64,000 nucleotides of DNA from Monomorium pharaonis (Eukaryota; Arthropoda; Insecta; Hymenoptera; Formicidae). Positions within the stretch are counted from its first letter, which is position 1, and each line of letters begins with the position of its first letter. The position numbers were made by a program, and so were the translations under genes. The stretch spans positions 22,085,495 to 22,149,494 of the forward strand of contig NC_050475.1 in the NCBI RefSeq assembly GCF_013373865.1, in the 5' to 3' direction. Below the pieces are notes generated by a model that saw nothing but the letters and a program-made list of their open reading frames with translations, did no database searches and had not been told where the DNA came from. Of the stretch, positions 10,740 through 22,200 are shown in pieces.

Positions 10740-13460
10740 TTATTTTTTATATGCTTGACGTCCGCTTTTGTATGTTGGTGCATCGCAGATTCGACCGCCA
10801 CGTAGAGCAACAGATCTCTTCAAAAGTGCTGGTGTTCTCAGATATAAACCGCGACCTTGTGGGCTCCAAGCCCTCAATAAAACACGCTCAGCTTCTTCAG
10901 CAGCAATTGCGATCCATCCTGTAACAATTATGAAGCTATGGTTAAAGTAGAGTGAAAAGCAATTTACATGCAAAGTAAATTTCTTTGTTGTAAAGAGAAA
11001 ATTACCAGCACTGGATAAAACAACGTCGGCAATCGATTCATTCTTTCCGATACCAGTAACTTCTATCTTTTTAAATCCTAAAGCCGGCCAATGTTCCAAT
11101 CGGTTCGGATTGTTTTCAGGTACAACAAACACTTCCGTTTCGAGTAACTTGTTATATACATCATCCGCATCCTCGGTACGAGTTAATGTTACTGGCAATT
11201 CACTACTTGAAAATATTGTACACCTTTAATGCAAATGAAATAGTTTTAATGTACATTGTCTTATATAATTCTTAGACTTGAACTTATTTTGAATTTGTTA
11301 CAGTATTACCATCAATTTTATAATAGTATGCGCATATACCTAATAAAACTTTCACCCTTCGTGTAATCCAATCTGCCTATTCCGCCTAAAAATATCGTTT
11401 GATTAACATGTAGAACGAAAGTTCTAGGGGAGATTATTTCCTTTGGTAAAACTGTCAAAAGTTCCTGCATCGTCAACAAATCTAAAACCTGATCCGTTTG
11501 AATGGTGCCAGGAGTATCGTAACACCAGCGGCTGTACTTGTATTCCTCTCTATTCTCGTCAAAACCAAATTGTTGTGTATTATCGTGTTTCTTATATTTT
11601 TCTTCAGCGAACGGATCGTTTCCTATTTTAGTCTCGAATTTTGATAGAAATGTTCTACCAATATGACCTAAGTTTCAAATATAACATTTATTTTTATATA
11701 TACCGCAATAATAATGCAAAATTTTTCAATCTATTATACATGGAATTACATGTAAGAACATTTTTATTACATCCACAAGTATAAATACATACTTTGCAAT
11801 GTGGCGTATTTCAAGTTACGCGTTGTCTTGAATTGACTGATTCGGAATTTCTCTTCAGCATGCTTGTACTGTTGTTCCTTTTGCAATCGTAACATTCTCA
11901 AGTAAAGTCGCCATCTGAGAGGATTTAAAATAGGAAATTTCAACAAATTCAATGTTGTGCCTGGCCAAGGAGAAATAGTTGCACGTTGTATAAGATCCAC
12001 AGCTTGTACTTTGCAGTAATCAGATTGCAGAAGAGCGTTGAATAGAGAGGATTTACCAACATTTGTGCATCCAATTACGTAAACATCTCCTACATTGCAA
12101 AATTGTAGATATAAATGTAAAATGTGTGTGTGTGTGTGTGTATTATCTTCTTAGACAATCAATTTAAAATCTCTTTACCTTTATATTTCCAAATGTTGTG
12201 TAATTTATTTATAAGTTCTTCTATGCCATAGCCAGTTTTTGCAGATACAAGTGCTACATGTTTAATATTCTCCTTTTTGATGCCTGTTCTCATTTGTACA
12301 GCCTTTGATAGGCAATCTTTAATGTGAGTAAAGAAATGGTTGGAATCCTGGGGCAGCAAATCTATTTTATTCCCAACCACAAATACTGGTGTAAAAGGAT
12401 GCAGCACGCTATTTATTTCAGGCCATATGCTACATGGAAAATCCATAAGATCGACCATTAGAATAACAGCACATTTCTTCGTTTTGATTACTTTTAAAAG
12501 TTGTGAGTATTCGTCCGCAGGTACTTTTACCTCCAACGTGGTCTTGTAATACTGCATAAAGTGGCATCTTTGACAAATCATAACTCGCAATTCCCGTTCA
12601 CTCCTCTGTAAAAACAGCTCTGAAGGCAAGTAACCTGGTAGTGCTTGATCCTTACAGTGCAATAAAGCACCACACCCACCGCATGGAATGGAACTAATAC
12701 TGGAGTTTAGGTCTGGAGTTCCATAATTATTAAGCCAGGTATTATCTTGCAAAGTATCGTCATATTGTTCGACATCAACCATCCAATTTGATGGAACATT
12801 CGATGAAAATTCTCTTTTGTATGATGCATCTGTATCGGTTTTCTCTAAATAATCCTGCAGAGTAAATTCTATATTTCCTGAAGCAGCCTTCTTTTCCGCT
12901 AAATATTTTTCGTATAAAGTTTTGTACTTGTCGTTTAACGATATCGTATTTGCGTCAACATTACTTTTATTCCCCTCGTGGGAAGATGTGTCGTCAACAT
13001 TACTGTATAAATCTGTACTCGCATATGGCATATGTACAGGTTTCGCTACATTTTCTTCTGTATTCGTATGTTTCTGCTCCAAGTGGCAGTCATTGTTTTC
13101 ATTATTTCTCATGTCCAAGAGTATACTGTAGGTGGGCGTATTTGTGAGCTTATCGACTCTTGTTTTCTTCTCGGCGTTCTCAGCTCTCTTTTTCAACAAG
13201 AAACGTTTCATGTAATTTACTTTCACTTTCTGATAATCCAAATAGTCGCAATATATCAATTTCTCTCGCAGTGCCTCGACTCTGGGATCGAGAAACCGTT
13301 GAACATCCTCTTTCGTAGAGCATTTCGAATACCAGGCGAAAGCCTGAATTAACTGATACTTATCGCGATGGCCTCTCAAATGATATGTATTATCAATGTA
13401 GCTTTTCCACGCAGAACACTTTGTGAAAGCAATCAATTTAATATTATTCATAGACAACAT
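10740..13460 (-). CDS. NOA1: NOA1/MTG3-type mitochondrial circularly permuted GTPase, 760 aa (five exons)
   Basis: On the minus strand exons 12179-13460, 11793-12089, 11340-11667, 11006-11202 and 10740-10918 sum to 2283 bp (761 codons with stop) with consistent GT-AG phases. A basic N-terminal region is followed by a four-Cys zinc motif (CGGC...HC and CQRC). The GTPase motifs come in permuted order: G4 GNKIDLL, G5 VSAKTGYG, then G1 GCTNVGKSS, PGTT (G2-like) and G3 DTPG. This order and the C-terminal AWSPQGRGLYLRTPALLK segment identify the NOA1 family, which acts in mitochondrial ribosome assembly and translation. The ATG at 13460 starts the first exon and gives a basic, Ser-containing start compatible with mitochondrial import. 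The acceptor of the fourth exon is a tandem NAGNAG (AAGTAG), so isoforms differing by one residue are possible. Confidence 0.93.
12122..12140. repeat. (TG)n microsatellite in NOA1 intron 1
   Basis: Short TG run inside the 89-bp intron between the first two NOA1 exons. Confidence 0.9.
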
Positions 13461-14288
13461 CGCATCAACCGATCCAAGTGAACATCACGAGTATTCGGCC
13501 GACTTAGTGTCATCGGTTACCGGTTACTTGAAAGAGGTTAGAATTTTTAAGGACAGATAACCTTACTTTTCTTGATATATCTATTTGTCGATAAATCAAT
13601 ATATATTTCAATTTAAAACTGTAAAATTATCTGTGATCTGGATTAAACAATTTTAATTATAATACAACAAAAATACTCACGAATAACTTATTAGTTAATT
13701 AATAATTTTGTACATGCAGATGCAGTATTACAATGGATGTAAAAGATGCACGTATCAAAGGAGAGAGTATTCATGAATAATTAAAAAATTATATAATTCT
13801 TAACAATTCGAATTAGCAATTAAAACCTAATAAATAGTTGTTTTTTTTAAGTAAATATTACTTCTTACTTATTAAAAATTATTACATGTTATATATTGAT
13901 CATGCTAAAATGCAATGTTATTGTTGAAATAATGTTAACTTTTATAACTTACCGTAAATCATTTTTCGTTCAACTTTAATGTAGCAATTTTTTTTGAATG
14001 CGTGTACATTTTTAATCTTATTTGCTATTTATTAAGAAAAGATAAAAATTATTGATTTAAAATTATCTAATTTTTGTTAAGAGATGAAATTGTATTTAAA
14101 TAAATTTAATACAAATGTATTATATATATGTATAATTAAAAGATATGTAATAAAATTATTTAAAATTAAAAGAAAATAATTGAGACGTTTTAATATGTAC
14201 ATATATGTATATATATAATTTTGTATATTTAATTATATAAGGTAGTTGTATATATATAACTTAGAATTATTCAATGTATTTTTTAAAT

Positions 14289-14294
14289 ACATAC

Positions 14295-14340
<46 letters not shown>
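14289..14340. repeat. (CATA)n/(TA)n compound microsatellite
   Basis: CATA units run into a TA tract. A further TA run lies near 14667-14688. Confidence 0.95.
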
Positions 14341-14348
<8 letters not shown>

Positions 14349-15392
14349 ATATATACAAACTATTCGTGTATAATACTTGGAATATACAATTATAATTGGA
14401 CTTAATATTGACATAAAATTCGAATACTCTATAGTCGCTGAGTAGCGCAATTTGACGTTATGGCTTAATCAATAATAAGAAATATAGTCGAAGATTCGGT
14501 CGAAGAAGTTTTCATTGTCATGGAAAGTTTTTTGGGATCAGTTACAACTAACAATTCTCTTTTTCTGCTATCTTTTCAAGCATCTACCTGATATTTGTCT
14601 TTTATTCTTCACTTTTACAGTTCCTGTGTGTGGTATTCAATGAAAAAATATAAAACTAAATGAAATATATATATATATATATATATACAGTTTGTTACAA
14701 AACTTGTTGAATTGATTCTAAAAAAAAATCAACATAAATATGTATCAATGCCTGAAAGATATCTAAGAGATATCTAAAGAATTAGAATATCTGTCAGATG
14801 TTTTTTAAGCGTCTTTTAAATATTGTCTTGGATATTACTATTATTTAGATAATCTCTTCTCGTATGTGACAATACACAAGTTTTTAGTGCCAAAAACTCA
14901 CATTAAATGGCTAATAAAAATTTTATCCACGAAAAAAATATTTCCTAATGTCGTATTTCACCGAAAATTTTTTAATCAATTGTCAAGTTTTCATATTCTC
15001 TGCCACATTTGGTATTTCTATCCTAATTTCCATATTGTATTATATGGATATGCAGTATTTTTCAAATTGTTGTCGATTTATCTTTCTCTTTGTCTTCTCA
15101 TTTCTCTTTGCCTTTTTCGTATTTCTTTCTGCTTTATAACCAGATTTTTCATAATAACTAGATAAAATCATAAATAACTTTTGAGTTTCTATTTGGTATT
15201 TTCAGAACATAATCAGATATTGTTTTTAATTTATGTCAACAAAAGGTTTTTTCTTATTCAGAATACATTCAATTCATTTTTCGACAAGTAAACTTGTCGA
15301 TATTGACCAGATTATTATCAAATTTCTCAATTTTTCCTCAATTGCGCTAATGTCACTCCATCACATATTTATATTCTTTTCATTTATTCATA

Positions 15393-15398
15393 TTTATT
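15393..15398 (-). terminator. Candidate polyadenylation signal for K2P A
   Basis: Minus-strand AATAAA, 160 bp beyond the TAG/TAA that ends the extended K2P A frame; another lies at 15383-15388. Both are downstream of the extension, so the mRNA is expected to include it. Confidence 0.5.
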
Positions 15399-15557
15399 CT
15401 TCGTAGAAGAAATCTCATATCCATTTAATTTTTCTCACGTTACCGAACAACACTTGGACGAAGTCTCTTCAAAGTCTCTTGAGATGTGGAAATTTCCGAG
15501 GCTCTGGCCTATCCATAGCAGCAAGCGCTTCAGCATTCGTGAAGTCTGTGGCACACG

Positions 15558-16163
15558 TCACATAAAAACATTATCTAGGGTGGGCAGGTTTTTCCTGGTG
15601 GGTGTTGAGGTAACGCCGCAACTGACCCCTTCATCCTCGAACGTAACCATTTTCTCACGACTTCTAGTAGCAATGTTACAGGCACCGCCACTGCCACCAT
15701 CCAACAATCGTGTCTGGCTAGTGGTGCCGATCACTCCGGTGGCAACCGGTGCGATCGCCGAAGAAGGCCTGAGAACCGACGCGGGAGGTGGTGGCACCGC
15801 TATGTCTGTTACAGCAGCCGCGAGATTGAATTCACTGACGCTGCGTGGCACAAAATATTCAAAGTGTAACGAACTCTCCTGTTGTCTGTGTTGATGATGA
15901 GGCAACAGTAGCTGCTGCTGCTGCTGCTGTTGCTGCTGCGTCGGTGACAAACAGCTTCTTCTTAACTGCTGACCTCGTTGGAATTGTTGTTGTTGAATGC
16001 TGGCACCTGAGGAAGAAGAGTTGCTCGCCGGCCTGCCCACGGCATCCAGCAGCAATGTTTTCTTGCGCGGCAGCGTCGAATGATGGCCTGGCGATAACTT
16101 TATGGCAGTGTTCGAGGGGTGGGCCAGGAGCTTGCCGTCGCCGGGGCTCCTGGCCTGATACTG
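15558..16163 (-). CDS. Open 201-codon C-terminal extension of K2P A behind an in-frame TGA
   Basis: After the TGA the same frame runs CAG TAT CAG and stays open for 201 codons. It contains a short STLPRKKT stretch, polyGln, Pro/Ser-rich segments, PRSVSEFNL, a VTFEDEG motif and an end NLPTLDNVF. The composition is protein-like and GC-rich like the upstream exons. It could be translated by readthrough, or through an alternative splice that skips the stop. It could also be unused 3' UTR that happens to be open, which looks unlikely for 600 bp. Confidence 0.6.
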   Translation of the reverse strand, partial: QYQARSPGDGKLLAHPSNTAIKLSPGHHSTLPRKKTLLLDAVGRPASNSSSSGASIQQQQFQRGQQLRRSCLSPTQQQQQQQQQLLLPHHQHRQQESSLHFEYFVPRSVSEFNLAAAVTDIAVPPPPASVLRPSSAIAPVATGVIGTTSQTRLLDGGSGGACNIATRSREKMVTFEDEGVSCGVTSTPTRKNLPTLDNVFM

Positions 16164-18963
16164 TCAGGAACCGGCTGGCACCATTGACATGGCAATCGCC
16201 TCCTCCTCTTGTTCGGACAATCGCGAATCGCTGGTGCCGCCTCCATCATCGAGGTCGGCCTTGAGACCGGAAATGGCGCCTGCTGTAAAGAAAAAGAGAG
16301 GGACCACGCGTGACTCGTGACTGCCACTCGTCTCGGCGGTCGAACAACAACCGCGCTGTTTTTTTCGATCGTACTTTTCGGAAATTCTCAGTTTCTTCGG
16401 TCGCGATTGGCATTGGTAAAACTTTTACTACGTAAAGCATCGAGGCACTCGGAAGATAAAACCGTTCCGCAACGTAGCGATTACTTTTTTATTTTTATTT
16501 TATTTTATTTTTTTTAAATAAAATTCATGTCATATATCGGTTAAGTATCGAGCAGCTAACTAATCGTTACAAGATTTTGTTGTATGTATATGTTGCAGTG
16601 CAGTTTTTGAACGCGACAACTGCGTGACGGTCGTGACAAACTAATCAATGGTTCACGATGTTTCTCTCTCTCTCTCTATCTCTCGTAGGAGACTTTCATC
16701 GTTGATTCCCCACCGAATGCCTTCATCAGGGATACCTGTACCACCGATAGGTCCGACCACCACGCTCGACGACATGCCGCAGGTTCTACCGAAGACCCTG
16801 ACCACGCGTACCACCTCCTCCTGGACGAGGTTGAAGCACATGGCGATCAGGCCCATCCCAGCGAGGATGTAGAGTGAGCAGGCGCATAAGCTGAGCTCCT
16901 CCAAGGTGGTCGAGGGCGCGTTACGCCCCACCGGCATCAGGTCTCCAAAGCCGATCGTGCCAAGGCTGGTGAAGCAAAAGTATCCGCCCTCCAGTAAGCC
17001 CCAGCCCTCCAGACGATTGAACATGACCGCGCCGCCGCATATGTACACCAGCATTATCGCCAGACACAAGCTGATCGGGATTCTCACGGGGTTCGCTTCC
17101 AGCATGAAGGCCGGTGACGAGGTCGATGACAAGGACAGCGAGCACGGGTGAAAGTGTCGCTTGCCGTTGCCTGCTGTCACGTCCTGTGGAGCGTCCGTGA
17201 GAGAGAAGGATTTCACATATGAAACACCTTGCAGAGTTTCTCAGTTGATTTACGTGGAGACAAGAGACAAAGATTTACGTGGACATAACCCTAATTATAT
17301 AATTGTAAACATAGCGTATATAATTTTGCTCGAATCGTTATTTCATTTAGAATTTAGAAAATCATCATTTCGATGCATGCACTTTCTAATCAACTCTTCA
17401 ACAAATGATAGATAATTAACAGATAGTGTAAGGGAGGAAAGGGAGTGAGAATTAAGAGTCAAGGGGATGGGGAGGTGGCTCGACCCTACCTGGAGCGCGG
17501 CTGTCGAACTGGTGGTAGCGTGCAAAAGACCCTCGCTGCCGCAGTCGAGAAGGATCGCGCTGCCGGTACCGCGAATACCCAGATCGTCGCAGGAGCTCTC
17601 CCTGCTCGCCGAATAGTAGTTCCCGCCCGCGCCGGTTCCCTTGGTCTCCACGTGATTGTCGTACCGATACGCCTTGGCCATTATACCGCCGACCGGCACC
17701 GGCGGTGGCGGTGGTGGCGGTTGTTGTTTTCGCGCGCAGTTGCGCGGCCGTCGGCACACGCGTCCGTATAGACGACGGAAGCTTCGGGCGAGCACGTCGC
17801 CCACTGTGCTTAGGTAGACCAGCATCAACGGAATTCCCGCCAAGGCGTAAACTATAGTGATCAGCCGGCCCCAGACTGTGCGTGGCGCTACGCTACCGTA
17901 TCCTACGGAGAGCCAAACGGTCGTTTCTCGGTTTCGGTTTCTGTTTCTACATTAACATTTCGGTGTGCGGGCGCGCGCGCACGCGCGCAAGTGCGCGAAG
18001 GAGCCAAGTACGTGACCTTCGTGCTAACGCTACGAACCATTGAATATCACATCGCGAGGTAACGCGAGGACGATTTGCCGAGGAATGTCCAAGTCAAAAT
18101 CCGATCTACCAGCGATCAATTTCAATTTCAACTAACCTATAGTGGTGATTAACGTGAGAGAATAGAGGAGGCTACTACTAAAAGTCCATCGTCGAGCGTG
18201 CAGCCGCTGATGCTCTCGGGATTGCCGCGGTGGCGCTTGTTCGTAGGAGGTGCGCCTGAGGCCGCGGGCCAGATTCTCTTGAAACTCGAGGACCTCCCGG
18301 GCCGCCAGGCGAGTCCAGTTCTCCTTGTAGAGGACGTTCAGGTCCTCGGTGATGCTCCATAGCTTCTCGACCGTGCGCGCTCTCAACTCCGTGGCAGTGG
18401 AGTCGTTCTCCAGATTGGGCAGCACGTAGGAAATTCCATCGGGCTTCGAAGGTACAATCTCGGTAAGTGAATCCTGTGGCAAAAGCACACATCGATATCA
18501 ATTATACATTATCCTCGTTACATAATTAACGAATCGGAATGTACGCCAAGTGACGATTGTCTCAATGCGGGCAATTTGCATCGTTATATCAATAAAGTTA
18601 AACGTTACGGCCCGGCTTTCTAATTTCTATAATGCGGATGCCGCGCGGCACTGCGCCGGGAAGAGACGATTCAATCAATTGCCGATTCCGTGTGCTCACC
18701 GATTTGAGACCTCCCTCGAGGGCCATAAAAGCGAACGCGCCGAGCAGGGTATAACCGAGGACGAGCACGCACACGCCAAGGCTCGCCAGCAGCCCCGGAG
18801 TCTTGGTGGAGGTAGCGGTGCTGCAACTGCAACAGCAGCAGAGGAGCTCCGCGCCTCGCACCGAGCCACCCGCGCTATTGTTGTTGTTGTTGTTATTGTT
18901 GTTACCACTTCTACCTGGACAACATCTCGGCGCCCTTTGATAATAGTCGCCGGCGTTCTGCAT
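15558..18963 (-). CDS. Two-pore-domain potassium channel A (TWIK type), five exons; 526 aa to a TGA, 728 codons if read through
   Basis: Minus-strand exons 18700-18963, 18137-18473, 17490-17902, 16736-17183 and 15558-16282 have matching phases (0,1,0,1). The start ATG at 18963 has an in-frame TAA seven codons upstream. Order of parts: Asn run and Cys cluster, M1 (about residues 58-80), extracellular cap, pore 1 TTIGYGS, M2, a cytosolic loop with a Pro run, M3, pore 2 TIGFGD, M4 with the AMCFNLVQEEV motif, then a cytosolic tail. Both filters are canonical for a K+-selective leak channel, which forms dimers in the plasma membrane. The frame meets TGA at 16164-16166 and then continues open to 15558. 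I cannot assign an orthologue name. Two more K2P genes follow on the same strand. Confidence 0.93.
16164..16166 (-). promoter_or_regulatory. Leaky-context stop codon TGA-C in K2P A
   Basis: The stop is UGA followed by CAG. UGA with C in the next position is the stop context most often associated with readthrough in animals. The frame before and after it is the same (difference from the final stop is 202 codons). Confidence 0.55.
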
Positions 18964-19250
18964 TATTTCACCCTCGGATTAAATCGTCGCCACCGCCGTC
19001 ATCGGCGCTGCCGCCGCTGCCACCGTCGTCGTCGTCGTCGCCGTCGCCACCGTAGCTGCAGGTGTAGCGACCGATGACGCCGCAGCTGCAGCTGCAAGCG
19101 GTAATGTTCTAACGTCGTTTTACCGTTGCCATACTACGGCTGTCGCCGTCGCCATCCATCCGGTACGGGGAGTGGGGGAGGGTGGGCTGCTTGACGACCT
19201 GCATCATGATCGTGACGGACAATTAAATATATCTGTCTAACCGCAAAAGA
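18964..19250 (-). promoter_or_regulatory. GC-rich 5' UTR/promoter-proximal region of K2P A
   Basis: The sequence upstream of the ATG is rich in GGC, GAC and CAGCTG repeats and stands out from the AT-rich spacer beyond. Its GC level and the in-frame stop before the ATG suit a 5' UTR. No TATA or initiator can be assigned. Confidence 0.4.
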
Positions 19251-22200
19251 TTTCATCGTTTGGATGGATCGTGCTGTAAATCATTTCTAAATGAACGCGC
19301 GCATTGTCTTTGATATTTTTCGTTCTTTTTGTGTAAAACCATCTTTTACCCATAAGAAATATCTCTCGTATCACTAATGGTTATAATCGTGAACGATATC
19401 AATGCCACATTTTGCCACTTGCCAATTGTCTTCTTTCTCTTTAATTTAAACAAAATTTCTGACCTCTGTATAATGTAGGTAAATATACTTTCCATATATG
19501 AGTTTGAGACAGCGATATGATTAGATCGGTGATCGACAGCTATACGATGCACGATGATAAATATTTCTTTCCGAGTTATTAACTCGTGAAGGATTAATGG
19601 ATTAATGATCTTCCTGATAGTTCTTTTATTTCGTGCCTGCCCCCTTCCCTCCTTTCGAAACAAAGACTTGTATAATACGCGCGCGAATAATTCGGTCAAA
19701 CTTCGGTCAAATCGCTGTTTGAACATTTCTCTGGCAAATGCGACAAGTTTATTATTTATAATATAATCATATATATAGGCAACTGTTTATAACACATCAC
19801 ATACATAGAGTGTACCGTCACACGTGAGACTCGTCCGCGTAATAATAAATTCTGTGATCAGAACAGTCATTTTTTCCTTAAATGAAAAAAGAAACAGACA
19901 TCATCTCAACAATGTCTTTGTTTTTAAATATATACATATAGTGTGTGTGTATGTGTGTGTGTGTGTGTATGTATATATATTGGCACATATATATACGTAA
20001 TCAAACTTTAAGCTTAAATAAAATGCTGTCAGAGAAAAGTCTGCTTATATATAGGGAATTAATTATCGAAACACGAAATCGGTAAATCATCCATTTATGT
20101 TCTAATTATATAAAATACAAAAAGAAATTTTATTCATTGACACGAAACCCGATGGCGCATACCCCGTTCCGTCAGTCAGCCTCCGTACATCTGATAAAGC
20201 AATCGTCATATAAAGTCGGAACATGTACAGAAATAGCTAGTCACACGATCGACCCTCAGTATACATTCGCTGTTTGCGTTGACTCGTTATAGAAATGCGT
20301 ACATCAGATGCATAATGCATAATAGGCGCATTTGCGCGACTTGACTCGACGCAATGCGACGCGCTACGGTCGGAACGGAAGAAAGCAGTGGAGAAGCGAC
20401 AGCAAAAGTAGAGACAGAGACAAAATGCAAGTTCGCTATCCTAGACCTAGAAAAGCAATGGAAATGCCTACAACTCAGAATGAGAAACCAAAAGAGAGTA
20501 AAAGAAGAGAAAGAGAGCGAATGCATCCGGGAGAGCGAGGTAAAGAGAAAAAAGAGATAAGAATCGAGAGGAAGAGTCGCGTATGTAGACTGACTAGAGA
20601 ACAAGTTTTGAGTACGTGTTAAATTTTCGAAATGTTAAAAGCGTCCCGGCGAGCTACACTTGATTTATCTGAAAATGATGTGTCATATTAGCATTAATTT
20701 AAACGAGAAACAGATCTGCCTATGTTGGCTAAATGTGTGAATTACATGCTCGATTCAAATATAATATAAAAAATATTTTTTAAATTCGCTCTAAAAGTCA
20801 GTCGATATTTAACAATTAGAATTTAATTGAAGAATATTAATTTTTACTTTGCGACAAGATAAAAGAGGGCCTGAACGTATAAGATATATTCAACAAATTT
20901 ACCGCCGTAAAAATTATTGTATAATAGCTTTATATTTTATGTACAGAGAGGGAGAGGGACAGAGAGAGGGGGCGGGGGGTGAAAGACAGGGAACGAAAGG
21001 ACAAGAGAACAAGAGGTACATATCTTCTGTCCGAGAGAGAGAATAGAAGAGAGATATATATAAATAGAATGTGTGTGCGAGAGAAGAGTAAAGAGCGAAG
21101 CGCATGGCATGCGTATGACACCGTTAACAACGAATGTATGCGAATGCGTATGCGCATGATGGTTTCATGTATATCTGTGCGCGCCCGAGAAAGAGATCCA
21201 CGACCGTCCCAGTTGAGGCATTGTACCACGGCTACTGGCGATAAGGCATGAAATTAAATTCGACGGAATATGGGTCGTCGTGCCGTACAGCTCTTTTCGC
21301 CACTCTCTACGTCACATCCTGTCTGACAACAATGTCGGAGAGATACGTTGGTACCTACCCAGCTACACATACTATATACAACATATATATTGGAACGTAT
21401 ATACATTGTTGTAAAAATTACTAAACATTTTTTCCAACTAATCTATCCATAATATATCTTATTGATACCTTAAGATATCCTAGCGAATCTAGCGAATTGC
21501 ACTTTTTTACACCTAAATTCTTTGATTAATTTCTTTTCATTTTTCGCTGATGAATGTATACAATTGCAACGAATTTCAATGGAGTCTGTAATTTAACAAA
21601 ATCATCGAAGCGTCAAATTAAAACATATTCTTATTATTATGATACGTCATTTTATTATCTCAAAAATACAATATAAATTAATCATAATTACTATCTGAAT
21701 TGCTATTTTTAACTTCGGTGGGGAAGGGGCATTTAACACACTTTTGTAAAACACGTGAGTGGTGTCGTGTGATCGTCGTAAAAACACCGGAAGCATGTTT
21801 CCGAAAAAATGCTAGTACACGCTGTTCCAAATAACTTGATGCCGTATGATGTATCGTTGGATCAAAAACAAATAGCTTTGTTGTATACATGTGTATTCTA
21901 TAGACAGTATGTCAGAATCTCAATTAGATTTTTCTGTTTTAATGAAAACCAATAATTTCCCAGTTGCAGATGTATAAATACAATATTTTAGACTTTATTT
22001 TAAATAAATTATAAATTTTTAAGAAAAATTTTCATCTAAATAAAAATTAAAGGTGTGATTAAAAAACACGACGTTCTTTATCGTATCTTTGCCGAGGAAA
22101 GATTAACTCCAATGTCGATGGAGAAAAATAGAAGGAAGAACACAGATTAAAATTAAGATTGAATTTTAGGACATGCAATCGAGATACGCGAACTATCTTT

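Larger units (their letters stand above)
13461..15557. other. AT-rich spacer between the NOA1 start and the K2P A 3' end
   Basis: The part just right of 13460 should carry the NOA1 promoter and 5' UTR. The remainder is very AT-rich with TA and CATA microsatellites. No gene is recognised; the open frame near 14866-15165 is rich in Phe, Ile and Leu and looks like chance. The right end holds likely polyadenylation signals for K2P A. Confidence 0.7.

Noticed and set aside
20332..20622. Arg/Lys/Glu-rich plus-strand frame
   Set aside because: It reads through purine-rich low-complexity DNA (GAGA-like), which produces such residues without being a gene.
21678..21890. 70-codon minus-strand frame with a CxxC
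   Set aside because: Isolated, no family match and no splice partners recognised.
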